64,000 nucleotides of DNA from Ophioderma brevispina (Eukaryota; Echinodermata; Ophiuroidea; Amphilepidida; Ophiodermatidae). The DNA lies in NCBI GenBank assembly GCA_023653785.1, contig JAMKCH010012583.1, positions 62,001-126,000 of the forward strand, written 5' to 3'. The stretch's first letter is position 1. Every line of letters starts with the position of its first letter. This document shows, piece after piece, positions 1 through 11,566 of the stretch. The translations under genes were made by a program, and so were the position numbers. The notes under the pieces are model-generated. The model ran no database searches, had not been told where the DNA came from, and saw nothing but the letters and a program-made list of their open reading frames with translations.

Positions 1-1605
1 TACAATTTGATCTATAATCAGCAAGCTTGATAACAACCGTATATGCATCTCTTTTACAGCACTACATTGACGCTTGGTGCACACGTAATAGGATATCAGG
101 GGGTCAGACATACTGGTAGCAGAGCAAATTGTAGGGTTTTTAGGGTTGTTAAAAAAAAAATCTATATTAATTTTCGTATGTTACAGGCCACTGTGAGGGA
201 AGATCCTCTATCAAAAATATGGGGATTAGTATTGACCAAATTCGCTGACTCGTTGAAACAATTTTGTGGATAATCCTAGTCAAAATGTAATAATTTCTTG
301 CAGATGTGTTCCAAAGATTCACTTAGTATTGATATGCTTACCACACTTATTCAACATTTTCCGCTTTCAACGAAAGCGGTGATATAGTAGATGTTAGGCC
401 AATCATTTGGTGGAGCACCGTCGACACAATATATCTAAAACCCGTCAAAAGTAAGGCAAGCGTGTGTGTCGTCCAAACTCGCAATAGATATAGTATCCCA
501 GTGTAAGGGTGATTAAAAAAAATATTCCGAAGTATGCCCACCGTGTCGGCAAGTTGAATACCCTCTTGTTTAGCATATTTATAGGATCGAATATTTATAT
601 CTAGAAAAACCTAATTATTACCGTGCCTTCAATTTCAAGGACCACGATAAATTCCAGACACTGGAGTTCTCAAACAGAGTCATAGGTGCCTTAAAACGGT
701 TCAAGTAGTTAGTGTGGTTACATCGTTTAGAGGAACAGACACGCTGGGCATGGTATACATAGTCGCCAGCAAGGTCCATTGTATCGAAAAACTGCCAACA
801 AGAACTTATAACGACAACCAGATAAGGTTTCTCAGCGTTACACCAAAAGTGTTCTCAAAAAGACCCCAAAATATAACCATATAAACATAAACTAAAATTC
901 TAAACTTTGCCGTCGAAAAACAACCAATGGGTACAAACCCCAAACTAGTTCAACCCCATCCTATACCATAAACACGATGTATAGTCAGTATAAATCCATA
1001 ATGGGAAAAAAAGGCTGCCTTCTGCAAGGACGAACCACGGATACCAAAAATTGCTAATGGTACGGACTTAATATTTGAAGTTTTGCTTCACTTAAAGTAG
1101 GCAAATTATACCTTGTGCTGATGAAAATTCTTGAGACTTGGTTGGCAAATACCCCGAGTTATTAACAACTCAAGTCTGATCTCAGTAAAACAAACTTCTT
1201 TTGTGTCATCTCTAGATATATCGTCAGCGACTTCAATCAGGAGAAATTTGTTACACTCAATCTACTCAAGTTCAAATGAACTCGCACTTGTTGTTGACCT
1301 CAGTCCCTGGTAAGCCCTGGTAGATATGGTAACACGGAATCCCATTTCATTTTCGCCCGAAGAACCCCCCAGAACCGGTTAATAAGTGCACGCATAAACC
1401 AATAGCATTCAGTAGAAAGACGACAAGCACGGCATCAAATGATGTCCAAAACTTGACAAAAAGATACAACAGGAACCAAACTGACTCCCGTCACTAAAAT
1501 TCCAACCAGAGCATCAATGATTCAGTGGACTATGAATTAGCTTATAATTTTGCTCATAAAAAACGCTTCCTCACGCTCCCTGCCTGCTGCACCCGACCCC
1601 CTCCA
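1..1605. other. AT-rich flank, no recognised gene
   Basis: I find no splice-bounded coding segment and no known element. Short open frames exist (for example 43-273 on plus and 347-541 on minus), but none has a recognisable domain. The expected next exon of the phospholipase gene (C2 domain) was searched for on the minus strand here and not seen. Confidence 0.5.
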
Positions 1606-3190
1606 CAATGAATGGCACCAAAGGTGACATGGGGTCACCAAGGTCACATGAAGTCACAGTCCACCTCACCCCGTCCCCTCCCCAATGCACCTTACCTGAC
1701 CCCTCCCCGATTTTGCAGCAACCACCCGGACTCCTTCACCGACGCACCCAACCCCTTCCGACGCACTCCACCACCCCCCAACACCCTAACCTTCCCCAAA
1801 ACCCACCATGTTCCCTCCTAAACACCCCACCCTTGCCCATCCCCCCCTTCCAAATCCCCACCCTCCCCGCCCCAACAACCCACCTTTCCCCCAAAACTCA
1901 CCCTTCTCCTCCCATAACACCCCAGCCTTCTCCATGACCTGGGGTCACTGCGGTTCATGGGGTCACTGAGGTCAATGGGGTACACCAAGGTCACATTGGG
2001 GTCACCCAGGTCACCATGGGTCACCAAGGACATGGGTCAACCAAGGTCAATGGGGTCAACCAAGGTCAAATGGAAGTCCCAAGGTCAAATGGGGTCAAAT
2101 GTCATATGGGGTCACTGAGGTCACATGAGGCCCACCATGGTCACGAGGTCAATCCACCAGTTCTACCTGATGCACCCTCCCCGCTCTGCCTGATGCACCC
2201 GAACCCTCCCATATGAATGCACAAAGGTGACATGAGGTTACCTAAGGTCACATGAGGTCACAAAGATAACCAACCCCCTCCAGATGCACCCTCCCCAACT
2301 ATCTACCACGCCCCCTCCCCAAACTATCTACCACGCCCCCTCCCCAATCTATCTAGCCACGCCCCCCTCCCAACTATCTACCACGCACCCGCCCCAACTA
2401 TCTACCATGCCCCTCCCCAATGGCACCTTTACCCTTCCCAATGCACCCCACCCGTAAACCCTCACCGACGCCCCCGACCCCTCACTGATGCACCCAACCC
2501 CTCTGACGCACTCACCACCTACCAACACCCTAAACTTCCCACCAAACCTCCACCCCTGTTCGCTCCTAAACCCCCACCACAACAATTCCCCTCCCCACCC
2601 TTCCCACAAACAACCCACCCTTCCTCCCTTCCCATGGAATGGGTCACTGAGGTCACATGGATCACCAATGGTCACCTGGGGTCACCAAGGTCACCTGGGG
2701 CACCAAGGTCACCTGGGGGTCACCTGAGGGGCACCAAGGGCACATGGGGTCAACAGGTCACATGGGGACCAAAAGTCACATGAGGCACCAATGGTCAATG
2801 AGGTCACCAAGGGTCAAATGAGGTCAATTCACCCACCAATCCCACCTGATGCACCTGACCCACTCCTGAATGATGAAACCCGACCCTCCCCAATGAATGG
2901 CACAAAAGGGGAAATGAGGGTACACAAAGATCACCCGTACCCTCCCCCACATCTACCACGCCCCCTCTCCAATGCACATTACCCCTTTCCTCACGATGCC
3001 CAACCTGGACACTCACCGACCCCTCCGAGCAACTCCACCCCCAAGTCCCAACACCCCAACCTTCCCCCAACACCCCCAAAACTTCCTCCTAAACACCCCC
3101 ACCCTTCATTTCCCCCTCCCCAACACCCCACCATCTCCTCCCCAACACCCCAGCCTTCCCCACGCATCCTAACACCTCAGCCATTCCCCC
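1606..3190. repeat. Compound minisatellite of RGGTCA-rich and CCCCTCCCCAACA-rich blocks
   Basis: Two alternating block types fill this stretch. One is a ladder of aggtca/gggtca hexamers (about 1936-2150 and 2640-2830). The other is a C-rich array built on ccctccccaacaccccacc (about 1660-1930, 2440-2640, 2930-3190). Related blocks recur at 3640-3720, 13677-14129 and 36240-36560, so it is a dispersed family. The proline- and glycine-rich open frames across it are by-products of the repeat. Confidence 0.85.
2296..2420. repeat. 25-bp tandem repeat inside the minisatellite
   Basis: About five units of a 25-bp sequence beginning aactatctaccacgcccc follow head to tail. Small substitutions and 1-bp indels separate the copies. 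Confidence 0.8.
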
Positions 3191-3419
3191 TCCATATGAT
3201 TCACACACAAGATGAATGGCATTGTCGTTTTTCTGTAGTAAAGGAATTTTGCATATCCGATGTATTGTTAAAGCGATGTACAGCAACTCTACCAGGGAAC
3301 ATATTTAATTAGCTCCCCCTTTGCATTTCCTAGCCATGTATCAAAATTTTGAACTGGCAAAGACACGGCAAAGAAAGATGTGACACCAAATGGGTTTGCA
3401 TGCAGTGAAAAATTTGCAT

Positions 3420-3620
3420 ATCCGATGAACTGTTTCAAAAATATAGGGATTACGCAGAATTTTGCATATTAATTAGCTCATTTGCTATGTAATTCGCACG
3501 AATTAGCCCAACCAGTGTCTACTCGGGTGGAAAAACTTTTAATCCGCTTCCTTCGACAAGTTACATATTATACGCCTAGGAATGGGGTGGGAAACTCCAG
3601 ATAACTTGTAACCAAGCCTT
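3420..3620 (+). repeat. Dispersed repeat, copy 1 of 2
   Basis: Shares a run of elements with 6780-6950 in the same order: ttagctcatttgc, a cgctttcttc-like box, caagttac, tatggaactcca-like sequence and ataacttg. Both copies lie near AGGTCA/TGACC-type sequence, so they are probably parts of one larger degraded element. No protein similarity seen. Confidence 0.6.
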
Positions 3621-3639
3621 TGGGGAAAGGGTTAACATT

Positions 3640-3725
3640 TGATGAGAATGAGGACAAGTGTCACATGAGGTCACCAAGGTCGCAAGAGATCACCAACACG
3701 TCATTCCCAACCCGCCCCCCTTGTA
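3640..3725. repeat. Short AGGTCA-type repeat block
   Basis: Contains tcacatgaggtcaccaaggt followed by a pyrimidine-rich cccgcccccc tail, as in the 1606-3190 family. Confidence 0.6.
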
Positions 3726-3790
3726 CCAAGGTAATCATAGGTAGCCCTTACTGAACTTGGCATGCAATATTACTATTATAGTATAGTACT

Positions 3791-3925
3791 AAAGGCTGAA
3801 TAAAATTTCCGATTGAGGGTTGGGTGTACTCAATGTACGGCAATGTTCAAACAAATTGTGTTTTGCATATCATAATGCTTGTTCAATTACTAATCACTTT
3901 CTGATTGACATACAAACTCATTTAA
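3791..3925 (+). mobile_element. Truncated copy of the AGGCTGACT MITE
   Basis: Starts ttaaaggctga-like and continues with attttgcatat and ataatgcttgt boxes that match the first third of the complete element at 17123-17482. The rest is missing. Confidence 0.55.
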
Positions 3926-5486
3926 TGGCATGATAGTAAGAAGAAAAGAAAGAAAATCTTCAGTAGCATTGTTTCGTGCGTTTATTTATTTAAAACCCAA
4001 GATTAAAGAAGTAGACTGTCATTTGACGCCTTCTTAATAAATATATCGGCGTAACCCGATGACACAAAAAGCACAAAAAATGACTACGGAACATCACAGA
4101 CCATACACATGACGTAATTCCTATTATAAACAGTGTAGCAAAACACGTGCGAGAAGGTGCGCCATGGCGGGAAAAGTGGGGAATGTGGGAAGCTCATTCC
4201 CGGGAAATCTTGCATCATCGGGGAAAGAGGGAGGAGAAGAAAAATTAAATGAGAGAGAAGAAAATAAAAAATTAAAAAGGATAATAAAAATTGAAAGTAC
4301 GAGTCGTGTTCTCCAAAATTAAGGTGCGAAAGAAATATAATAAATGAATTCCCGAATGTCGCTGGTTCCAATTTGCACTGATGATTAAAAAAGGTCTGGG
4401 AGAATCCCCAAGGCCCAGTCGAAGCTTTCAAGCGAACTATACTGATCTTAATGACTTTTCAGCTAATGACAAGGTAATCACGTCACCCATCTGTAATTTC
4501 TGATAACCAAAATTTGCACTAACCGGTTGTGTGAAATATTCAAACGGAGTCTAAAACTTTGTTTTGTGCCGTGGGCCATTTTGTACAGATTTTTCAAGCT
4601 AAAATGGACGTAGTATTTTAGAATAAAAAAACACATGTGATTTATTTCGATTTCAAATCTGTTAGTCATTCTAACAATGATTTTTTAAAATAATTTGACT
4701 TAATACCGTGTTATGTTTTACTTTGCAATTAACATATGAATGGAAGCCTATTTAAACTTTGTGGGTTGGTTTATCAATTTAAACATGGGGGCGAGTTAAT
4801 GTCACGTTGCATGGTCCGCTCCCAGCCATATGAACTGATGTAATTTGTAATGGTAAATAAATTGAAAAGAGATGTACTAGAAAAAATACACAGATTAATA
4901 TGAATATTGTTTCTGTCGATGTGTTTTTTATTCACGGAATGAAGGGGATCATAGGGGTGCTGGCCTGAGTCTGAGAGAGAACTGTACGGGAAACGGCATG
5001 ACGATCCACTGGGCACAAAAAATTTAGACTGCGAAATAATTTGGCGGGCCAAGATCGGTGACCTGGGAGGCTGGACTGGGGAAGTAATATCGATCGAACA
5101 TCAAGTTGAGCTTTGTGGAAATGTTGCAAAGGTGACATTCCCAGTGGTCTGTCGACGTTGGTGTATGATTGATATCTTTAATTTTTTTCGAAATCCTTTA
5201 TTCATGAAACGGTTAAAAAGTAAAACTTGTAAAGCAATATGGTCTAGTAATTACTTTTATCTGATTAATATAGTGACGTTTGGGCGTAAAAAAAGTAACG
5301 TCAGTAAACAAATAAAACCATTAGCTGTATTTGGGACCTTGCCCGCCGAACAACAATACCTGTAAGTTAAAAAAGTCCGAAAGCGAATGAAGCACAAAGG
5401 CTTCAAACTGACGTAAACCTGCTTATATTGGTTCAAATTGATTCAAATTAGTGTGGTGTAAATGGCAGCTTTTTGATAGGTAGGCT
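3926..5486. other. No recognised feature
   Basis: AT-rich DNA. A GC-richer patch at about 4930-5140 carries two overlapping minus-strand open frames (4774-5052 and 4932-5138), but neither resembles a known domain nor has convincing splice limits. Confidence 0.4.
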
Positions 5487-5660
5487 AATCGCACTTGCTA
5501 AGATTAATTCATGATTGCTCGCCTAACACAGTCATATAAGTTTGAATCTCGCACAAATAACAATGAATATATACGTATTAGATTAAAATACCGATGGAAT
5601 TAATTGTCTCTCAATAAAAATTATGTTGGGATTTTTTTCAACAACTGTCAAAAGCGTGGC
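5487..5660 (+). repeat. Dispersed repeat, copy 1 of 2 (partner at 62040-62225 on minus)
   Basis: About 170 bp matches the reverse complement of 62040-62225 through several long blocks, including gattgctcgc, tctcgcacaaataacaatga and ctcaataaaaattatgttgg. No coding content; probably a non-autonomous element or an element tail. Confidence 0.75.
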
Positions 5661-5983
5661 ACTTACACTGTGTGTGTATAATAGCCAACACGGGGACATG
5701 AGGCTGCATGGGCAAGGTGGTCACGTTGAGCCTCAGGGGAAATCTGGGAAATCCCAAGAGTGTAAACATGAATAGACTCCTTGTGTAAACAGTGAGAGTT
5801 CATGAAATATGTAAGGATACTCTCTTGCCAAAGTTTTATCGTGGGCCGGGAATCTTACATGGATCAAAACTTTGGATATTTTTTGAGGGCTTTAATAATT
5901 GAAATTATGTCAGATAAATGTGACTATATATACTGATTATAAATAATATACACAACACAAGAATTTTTGGGTGACGAGGCAGA

Positions 5984-6189
5984 CTTTATTACGAACACAG
6001 TGATAAGTTGCATGGTTGATGCAGAGAATCTGAAGCCAAGGCCGGGGGTTGAAGGTAGATCTTTACAGATGAATCATACAGAACAGATAGCACAACAAAA
6101 TCACTGGGCGCAAGGACACAAATAAGACCGCACATCCAACACGCTCCACGTAACTGCACTGGGGGTATGAATATCGATAACAAAAACAC
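5984..6189 (-). other. 66-codon minus-strand open frame ending on an AATAAA signal
   Basis: An open frame from 6189 down to 5989 ends in a TAA that overlaps an AATAAA hexamer on the minus strand. It contains a Cys-containing hydrophobic stretch (GACWMCGLICVLAPSDFVVL) but matches no family I know. It may be chance or the last exon of an unknown minus-strand transcript. Confidence 0.15.
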
Positions 6190-6611
6190 AGCCTTCTAGA
6201 ATCTTATAAGGACGGAAGATCGGACAATCATGCAAATTTTATTTTATACACTGAAATTCAGATTCCCGCAAACAAAACACCTTCCAAAATGACATGTACA
6301 CACCAAAATTTGCAAAAGCCATTTCATGAGTTTCATCCATAAGATCACGGCTTGCACACACAAATGTAATTTTGAGAGCAATTCAATAAGTCATAACAAA
6401 CTAGTAGGGCGTTAAACAGCGGCAAAAGCTTCTACGCGATAGCAAAGGCTCTATTAATTACATTAATAGACCAAAAAATACACGCTCGGCGAAAGGCCAT
6501 TAGAGCTCCAGAACAATTTTGCCGCATTTTTGGTGAAAACGACGACATAAAACGGCTGGCTAGTTTCGCAAATAAGAGCCGACATATTAAAAACACGCCG
6601 CTCTCGATGGC

Positions 6612-6643
6612 AATAATCCATCAATTCAATGAATTGATGGATT
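6612..6643. repeat. Short near-perfect palindrome
   Basis: taatccatcaattca is followed, after one base, by its exact reverse complement. Function unknown. Confidence 0.7.
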
Positions 6644-6699
6644 AAAAAATAGGGACAGCCTAACAGGTCGTACGATTATGTGGTCAAAGAATAAGTGTA

Positions 6700-6950
6700 G
6701 CGCAATATAATGACCCTAAGTGGCCCCTCAATGACCCGTGACCTCATCTGTCTTTCTGATTTCATCGGATGACCTAAAAATGGCCGAGAATGGAGGGGAT
6801 ATGCATATCACTTAGCTCATTTGCATGCCTAATTTGCATATTCTACACCCAAAATCTAATCTGTTCGAGAACTCAACCCGCTTTCTTCCAGCAAGTTACA
6901 CCAGTAGACACCTTATGGAACTCCACATAACTTGCTCACAAGCTTTTTTA
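6700..6950 (+). repeat. Dispersed repeat, copy 2 (TGACC block plus tail)
   Basis: Begins with ccctcaatgacccgtgacct (the complement of AGGTCA motifs) and then follows the same box order as 3420-3620. Confidence 0.55.
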
Positions 6951-7090
6951 CTCAGACAGACCAACTGACAGAAAAGTGATTACTTGGTCTCTCCTTTCAG
7001 ACATATATAGATGAAACAATAATGCACCCTGTAAAATGCAGCAATATCACACTGTAACCTGTGACCACACAAGGTCAAAGATCAACCCAC

Positions 7091-7245
7091 CTTGAGTTCT
7101 ACTGTAGCAGCCACAACACCATCAATTGTTGATTCTGCAAATGGATCAAAGTAACGATCCTTCCTTCTCATGAAGTCTGGTTTCAGGATATAACCACATC
7201 GATGATTATGTTCAAATACACCCATGTTAAGTTGCATAGGTAAAT
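7091..7245 (-). CDS. PLCB4: PLC-beta exon: end of Y domain, entry to C2
   Basis: 155 nt, acceptor tttcag and donor aag|gtgggt. Takes two bases to finish the Asp codon started in the upstream exon and ends in phase 0. Reads [20 protein letters not shown] then [17 protein letters not shown] and [11 protein letters not shown]. This is the last strand-helix part of the catalytic barrel ([11 protein letters not shown] is near-invariant in PLC-beta) and the linker into C2. Asn-His-Arg in EHNHRCGY replaces the usual Asn-Gly-x. The next exon should begin with a sequence like VISGQFLSDKK; it is not found between 1 and 7090. Confidence 0.95.
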
Positions 7246-7579
7246 CTGAAATTAGCAAAGGAATTTAATATTAAGATTGTGATTCACAAAAGTAAAATGA
7301 TACTACCCTTTTACAACCAATTGTTTAAATACAAATGAAATGAAACCAATCCTCATTTTTGATTCTTGTCTTGCCATATATGAAAAAATTGTTCTAATTA
7401 AAATTCATGCTTGAATTAGTCACATGGGCTAAATCTTATTGTTAGTTTTCATAATTGATCAATATCTAGAAGAGGACAAAATGAGTGCAAAACTGCCTGG
7501 CCACTTAGAGTGCAATACAGTTGTGTTGTTTAAGCCTAATTGTCAAATATTCTAATATGATTGAAACTCACTCCAATTA

Positions 7580-7799
7580 TAGATGAGGTGACATGTGACG
7601 TCAACGCCGGGCAACGACCAATGCACGTCCGGCAGTATGCGTGAGAACCTGTGGGGCTTGTGCTTTTAAAATTTGCGCTCAATCAGGCGTGATAAGGCTA
7701 TTGAATGCTGTAACTGTATGGGCATATTCTTCGCACCTCTAACATGTCAGTAGACCAGGTGCTAACTTGTGTTTGTAAACATTGATGTCACCTCATCTA
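7580..7799. mobile_element. MITE with TA target duplication in a PLC-beta intron
   Basis: 220 bp with terminal inverted repeats tagatgaggtgaca / tgtcacctcatcta, flanked by TA on both sides (7578-7579, 7800-7801). TA flanks suggest a Tc1/mariner-type source. No coding sequence. It fills over a third of the intron between two Y-domain exons. Confidence 0.75.
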
Positions 7800-7821
7800 T
7801 AGGAGATACCATAATACATAC

Positions 7822-7873
7822 CAAGTGATTGATAGTTGAGTGCTACCATCTGACAACCGACATTCCAGAAAAT
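7822..7873 (-). CDS. PLCB4: PLC-beta exon: Y-domain core
   Basis: 52 nt, acceptor ttttttcag, donor cttg|gtatgt; starts in phase 0 and leaves one base. Reads IFWNVGCQMVALNYQSL, the barrel strand that follows SSNYMPQ in all PLCs (usual form FWNAGCQMVALNFQT). Ala to Val and Phe to Tyr are conservative. The exon is flanked by a 196-bp intron and a 576-bp intron that contains a MITE. Confidence 0.95.
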
Positions 7874-8069
7874 CTGAAAAAAGAGAGAGAGAAAAAAAAA
7901 ATTATAACCATTCCCACAGTTTATTAATCAAAACATGTAACATTCCTTGTGATAAGTTAGTTACAGCTAAGATTATGGCAATTTTTGAAGACAATTGTGT
8001 GTAGAAAAATATGTCAATTATTTAAGTAGCATGTTTATGGGATTGACTTTGATGGGTATATAGCCTTAC

Positions 8070-8142
8070 CTGTGGCATATAGTTACTGGAGTCCACTCGG
8101 GTACCCCGGGGATAAATTCTTGACATTTGTCTCTTGTTGTAG
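8070..8142 (-). CDS. PLCB4: PLC-beta exon: Y-domain substrate-binding segment
   Basis: 73 nt, acceptor ctctcag, donor ccacag|gtaagg; receives one base to complete an Asn codon and ends in phase 0. Reads [20 protein letters not shown] then YMPQ. SRIYP carries the Arg and Tyr equivalent to Arg549 and Tyr551 of PLC-delta1, which contact the 4-phosphate and ring of the inositol headgroup. Both are intact, so this part of the active site looks functional. Confidence 0.96.
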
Positions 8143-8275
8143 CTGAGAGCATGGTTGTTAAGGAATAATGAAACGAGGGTAAATACATATAAACTTAAAG
8201 AGGTACTACCTAAACCTCAGCCTGAACCCCACCATTCACCGTTTGTTCCAAGCAATATTGAAGATGCCTACGGTA

Positions 8276-9427
8276 TAAGGCTATACACTGAATGATACGG
8301 CACTCAACGTGAGATTTTGATCTGTTAATAAGAGATATGAAATTATTTGTTTCTGGAACTGAAAGCCAAAATTAATTTGTTTAGTCTACGTAGGCAACCA
8401 GAGTGGTTGATTATCCTAGATGTTAAATTTGCTTGTTGACTGGTTTTACCAGCTTAGCCTGTTGCTTTGCCCGTTTTGCAGTTTCCCATTGGGTAGGAAC
8501 AGATCAAACAACCAAATGGTTTCTTTCAATATTGCATGAAAAACAGGGGATAACCAAAGACATAGAGGTCAGTGTTGGTAAGATCCCATCAACAAGCAAT
8601 GAACAGATTGTATCATCAAGAAGAGATTGGGATCTTTTTATCTTTTTTGTATACAATTTTGTATACCATTTCCTTTAGGAAATGCAAATTCTTTAGCTCA
8701 TGGATTAATTGTAAAAGAATTCCACATTTCACATGCCAATTAACAGTTCTCCTGTATGACATCTGAAGGGATCTTATATTGAGAAGTGCTTGGGGGATTC
8801 CTTTCTCCAGTTTGTTTTTATTTCCAATAATCACCATTCCAGTTGCCACCACCTTTCGCAATGCAATCAAAGACTGGAATGGTCTGACTGCTCTACTCCT
8901 AATGACATTTTTTTAAAGCATTTTTTTTCCATTGGATGCATGTTTTTTTTACTTAGAGATAGAAAAAAAATATTTTTGGGTGTATTAATTAAAAATATTC
9001 AACCAAAATTAAAAATAGTCACATAAATTGCTCAATCCCCAAATCCGAGATGAACCAGATTTTTTATTTTGAGGCAGTAAACCTTAATGTGTACATGGCC
9101 AATTTCTTCTTGGTAGTAGTCACACAGCTACCACCAAGTCGCCGGCCAGGATTCCATGTTTTTTTTTTGCCGCATAGACGGATAGTGTACACACAGTGGC
9201 TTTTTGCACCGTCGCAGAGTAGCTTCGTGCTTACACCGGCTCTCAGCGTGTACGGTATTTCTCAAGACCAATTTTTCTAAATTAAATGTGCGAGAATATG
9301 GGGTTATTTTACATGCCCAATTATTTTTCTCAAAAATTTTCAAATAAAAGCTGACCAGAGCCTTAGTGTACAGCACCCTCATTTTGTCTGTGATTAAACT
9401 TGAAGTGCAGGAACTGCAGGGCAGATA
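8276..9427 (+). repeat. Direct duplication, copy 1 (with LINE-like C-terminal remnant)
   Basis: 1152 bp repeated at 9568-10708 with small substitutions and indels. The plus-strand sequence near 8850 encodes a fragment like FRNAIKDWNGLT, which resembles the terminal (F)xRTIxxWNxLP signature of non-LTR retrotransposon reverse transcriptases, but the open frame is broken. Followed by a hairpin at 9457-9547. Confidence 0.75.
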
Positions 9428-9456
9428 CTTATATAATATTGGATGGCTGAGGTTGA

Positions 9457-9547
9457 TAACAGAAAATATCGCCCGAGCCTAGATCAAATATCGGGCGAGT
9501 CGAAGACGAGCCTGATATTTTCTTGGCGAGGGCGATATTTTCTGTTA
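9457..9547. repeat. Nested hairpin with GGGCGAG/CGAGCCT core
   Basis: Outer arms taacagaaaatatcgccc and its complement enclose a second pair (atcaaatatcgggcgag / cgagcctgatatttt). It ends in a run of 21 A. Same architecture as 10715-10850 and 59600-59740. Confidence 0.8.
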
Positions 9548-9567
9548 AAAAAAAAAAAAAAAAAAAA
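9547..9567. repeat. Poly(A) tract, 21 bp
   Basis: Uninterrupted A run lying exactly between the hairpin and the start of duplication copy 2. Confidence 0.9.
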
Positions 9568-10708
9568 TAAGGCTATACACTGAATGATACGGCACTCAAC
9601 GTGAGATTTTGATCTGTTAATAAGAGATATGAAATTATTTGTTTCTGGAACTGAAAGCCAAAATTAATTTGTTTAGTCTCTGTAGGCAACCAGAGTGGTT
9701 GATTATCCTAGATGTTAAATTTGCTTGTTGACTGGTTTTAACCAGCTTAGCCTGTGATGTTGCTTTGCCCGTTTTGCAGTTTCCCATTGGGAAGGAACAG
9801 ATCAAACAACCAAATGGTTTCTTTCAATATTGCATGAAAAACAGGGGATAACCAAAGACATAGAGGTCAGTGTTGGTAAGATCCCATCAACAAGCAATGA
9901 ACAGATTTTATCATCAAGAAGAGATTGGGATCTTTTTATCTTTTTTGTATACAATTTTAAATGCAAATTCTTTAGCTCATGGATTAATTGTAAAAGAATT
10001 CCACATTTCACATGCCAATTAACAGTTCTCCTGTATGACATCCGAATGGATCTTATATTGAGAAGTGCTTGGGGGATTCCTTTCTCCAGTTTGTTTTTAT
10101 TTCCGATAATCATCATTCCAGTTGCCACCACCTTCTTTCGCAATGCAATCAAAGACTGGAATGGTCTGACTGCTCTACTCCTGATGAAATTTTTTTTAAA
10201 GCAATTTTTTTCCATTGGATGCATGTTTTTTTTACTTAGAGATAGAAAAAATTATTTTTTGGTGTATTACCATAATTAAAAATATTCAACCAAAATTAAA
10301 GATAGTCACATAAACTGCTCAATCCCCAAATCCGAGATGAACCAGATTTTTGAGGCAGTAAACCTTAATGTGTACATGGCCAATTTCTTCTTGGTAGTAG
10401 TCACACAGCTACCACCAAGTCGCCGGCCAGGATTCCATGTTTTTTTTTTGCCGCATAGACGGATAGTGTACACACAGTGGCTTTTTGCACCGTCGCAGAG
10501 TAGCTTCGTGCTTACACCGGCTCTCAGCGTGTACGGTATTTCTCAAGACCAATTTTTCTAAATTAAATGTGCAAGAATATGGGGTTATTTTACATGCCCA
10601 ATTATTTTTCTCAAAAATTTTCAAAAAAAAGCTGACCAGAGCCTTAGTGTACAGCACCCTCATTTTGTCTGTGATTAAACTTGAAGTGCAGGAACTGCAG
10701 GGCAGATA
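9568..10708 (+). repeat. Direct duplication, copy 2 (with LINE-like C-terminal remnant)
   Basis: 1141 bp, a near-identical repeat of 8276-9427. The plus-strand frame at 9830-10279 is open for 149 codons and contains ATTFFRNAIKDWNGLTALLL, weakly like a non-LTR retrotransposon C terminus. The opposite-strand frame is a shadow. Followed by a hairpin at 10715-10850. Confidence 0.8.
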
Positions 10709-10714
10709 TTATTA

Positions 10715-10850
10715 GTTATTAGGTGAGTTTTGGGGTGATACGGATTATATCTAGTCGAGGAGTCTGTATCGGGCGAGGGCGCAGCCCGAGCCCAGATACA
10801 GAATCCGAGACTAGATATAATCCGTATCACCTCAAAACTCACCTAATAAC
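10715..10850. repeat. Nested hairpin with GGGCGAGGGCGCAGCCCGAG core
   Basis: Arms gttattaggtgagtttt and ggtgatacggattatatcta pair with their complements downstream. The centre reads gtatcgggcgagggcgcagc then ccgagcccagatac, which is itself a hairpin. Total about 136 bp. Confidence 0.85.
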
Positions 10851-11566
10851 GATTTTATCATACCCAAGCAGAACAAAATAAGCACAAACATACGGCCTAA
10901 AGAAAAATGATAAGGGTGATTCACAAAACAAACGATACGGTAAATTGACTGTATAGGCATATTGTTTTAAATGAGTGCAAGGGTGACGAATTTTCAGCGA
11001 CAAAATCTTTGAAAAAAAACAGCCCTAAAAATCATCTTTTCTGATTCACAAACAAAAATATGATCTATTGAAAGTCTTTTAGATATGTGAGAACAATTTT
11101 GCTGAAATCTTGTTCCAATCGTTCAACATGCTGAAAATCGTCCAAAAATAGAGCAGTGATTTACGTCAAAAAATGAAACGCCGAATTTTCGGATTTTTGT
11201 TATCATGATGCTATGGCACGTATGCGCATAGTTCCTAACTGACATGATACGGACGTGAGACGCGCTCCGAGGGGTGATACAGGATAATTCTAGTCAGTAA
11301 ATGAAAATCGAGGGATCTTAATTGATTGTATGATAAATGGTGAGTATGTGTCACTTCCGTCATGTCTACACCATTATCCAACTTCTTGGGCAACTCAAGG
11401 TATGTAAGTAGAGATGTTGTCACTGGAACCTCATAAATTTACTCTGGAAGACCTTCTGGAGCTACGCATGCAGAAGTAACCCCAGTATGTATGTGCAGTA
11501 GCTGCCGCAATTAGACACAGTGTTAGCTGTTGTATAGGCTAGCCCACAAGCAAGAAACGGCCGGTC
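10851..11566. other. Intronic DNA, part of a possible degraded element
   Basis: Near 11272, ggggtgatacaggataattctagtc resembles the stem of the 10715-10850 hairpin in short pieces (for example ggtgata and tctagtc). This suggests an element bounded by related ends. No coding sequence recognised. Confidence 0.3.

Noticed and set aside
1608..3312. Several Pro-rich and Gly/Trp-rich open frames of 60-173 codons on both strands
   Set aside because: They follow the minisatellite units and lack any stable domain; composition is explained by CCCCTCCCCAACA and AGGTCA repeats.
4774..5138. Two overlapping minus-strand frames in a GC-richer patch
   Set aside because: No known domain, no C2 motif of PLC-beta, no clear acceptor/donor pair.
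9128..10663. Minus-strand frames of 84-140 codons within the direct duplication
   Set aside because: They are antisense shadows of the LINE-like duplicated unit and are conserved only because the DNA is duplicated.
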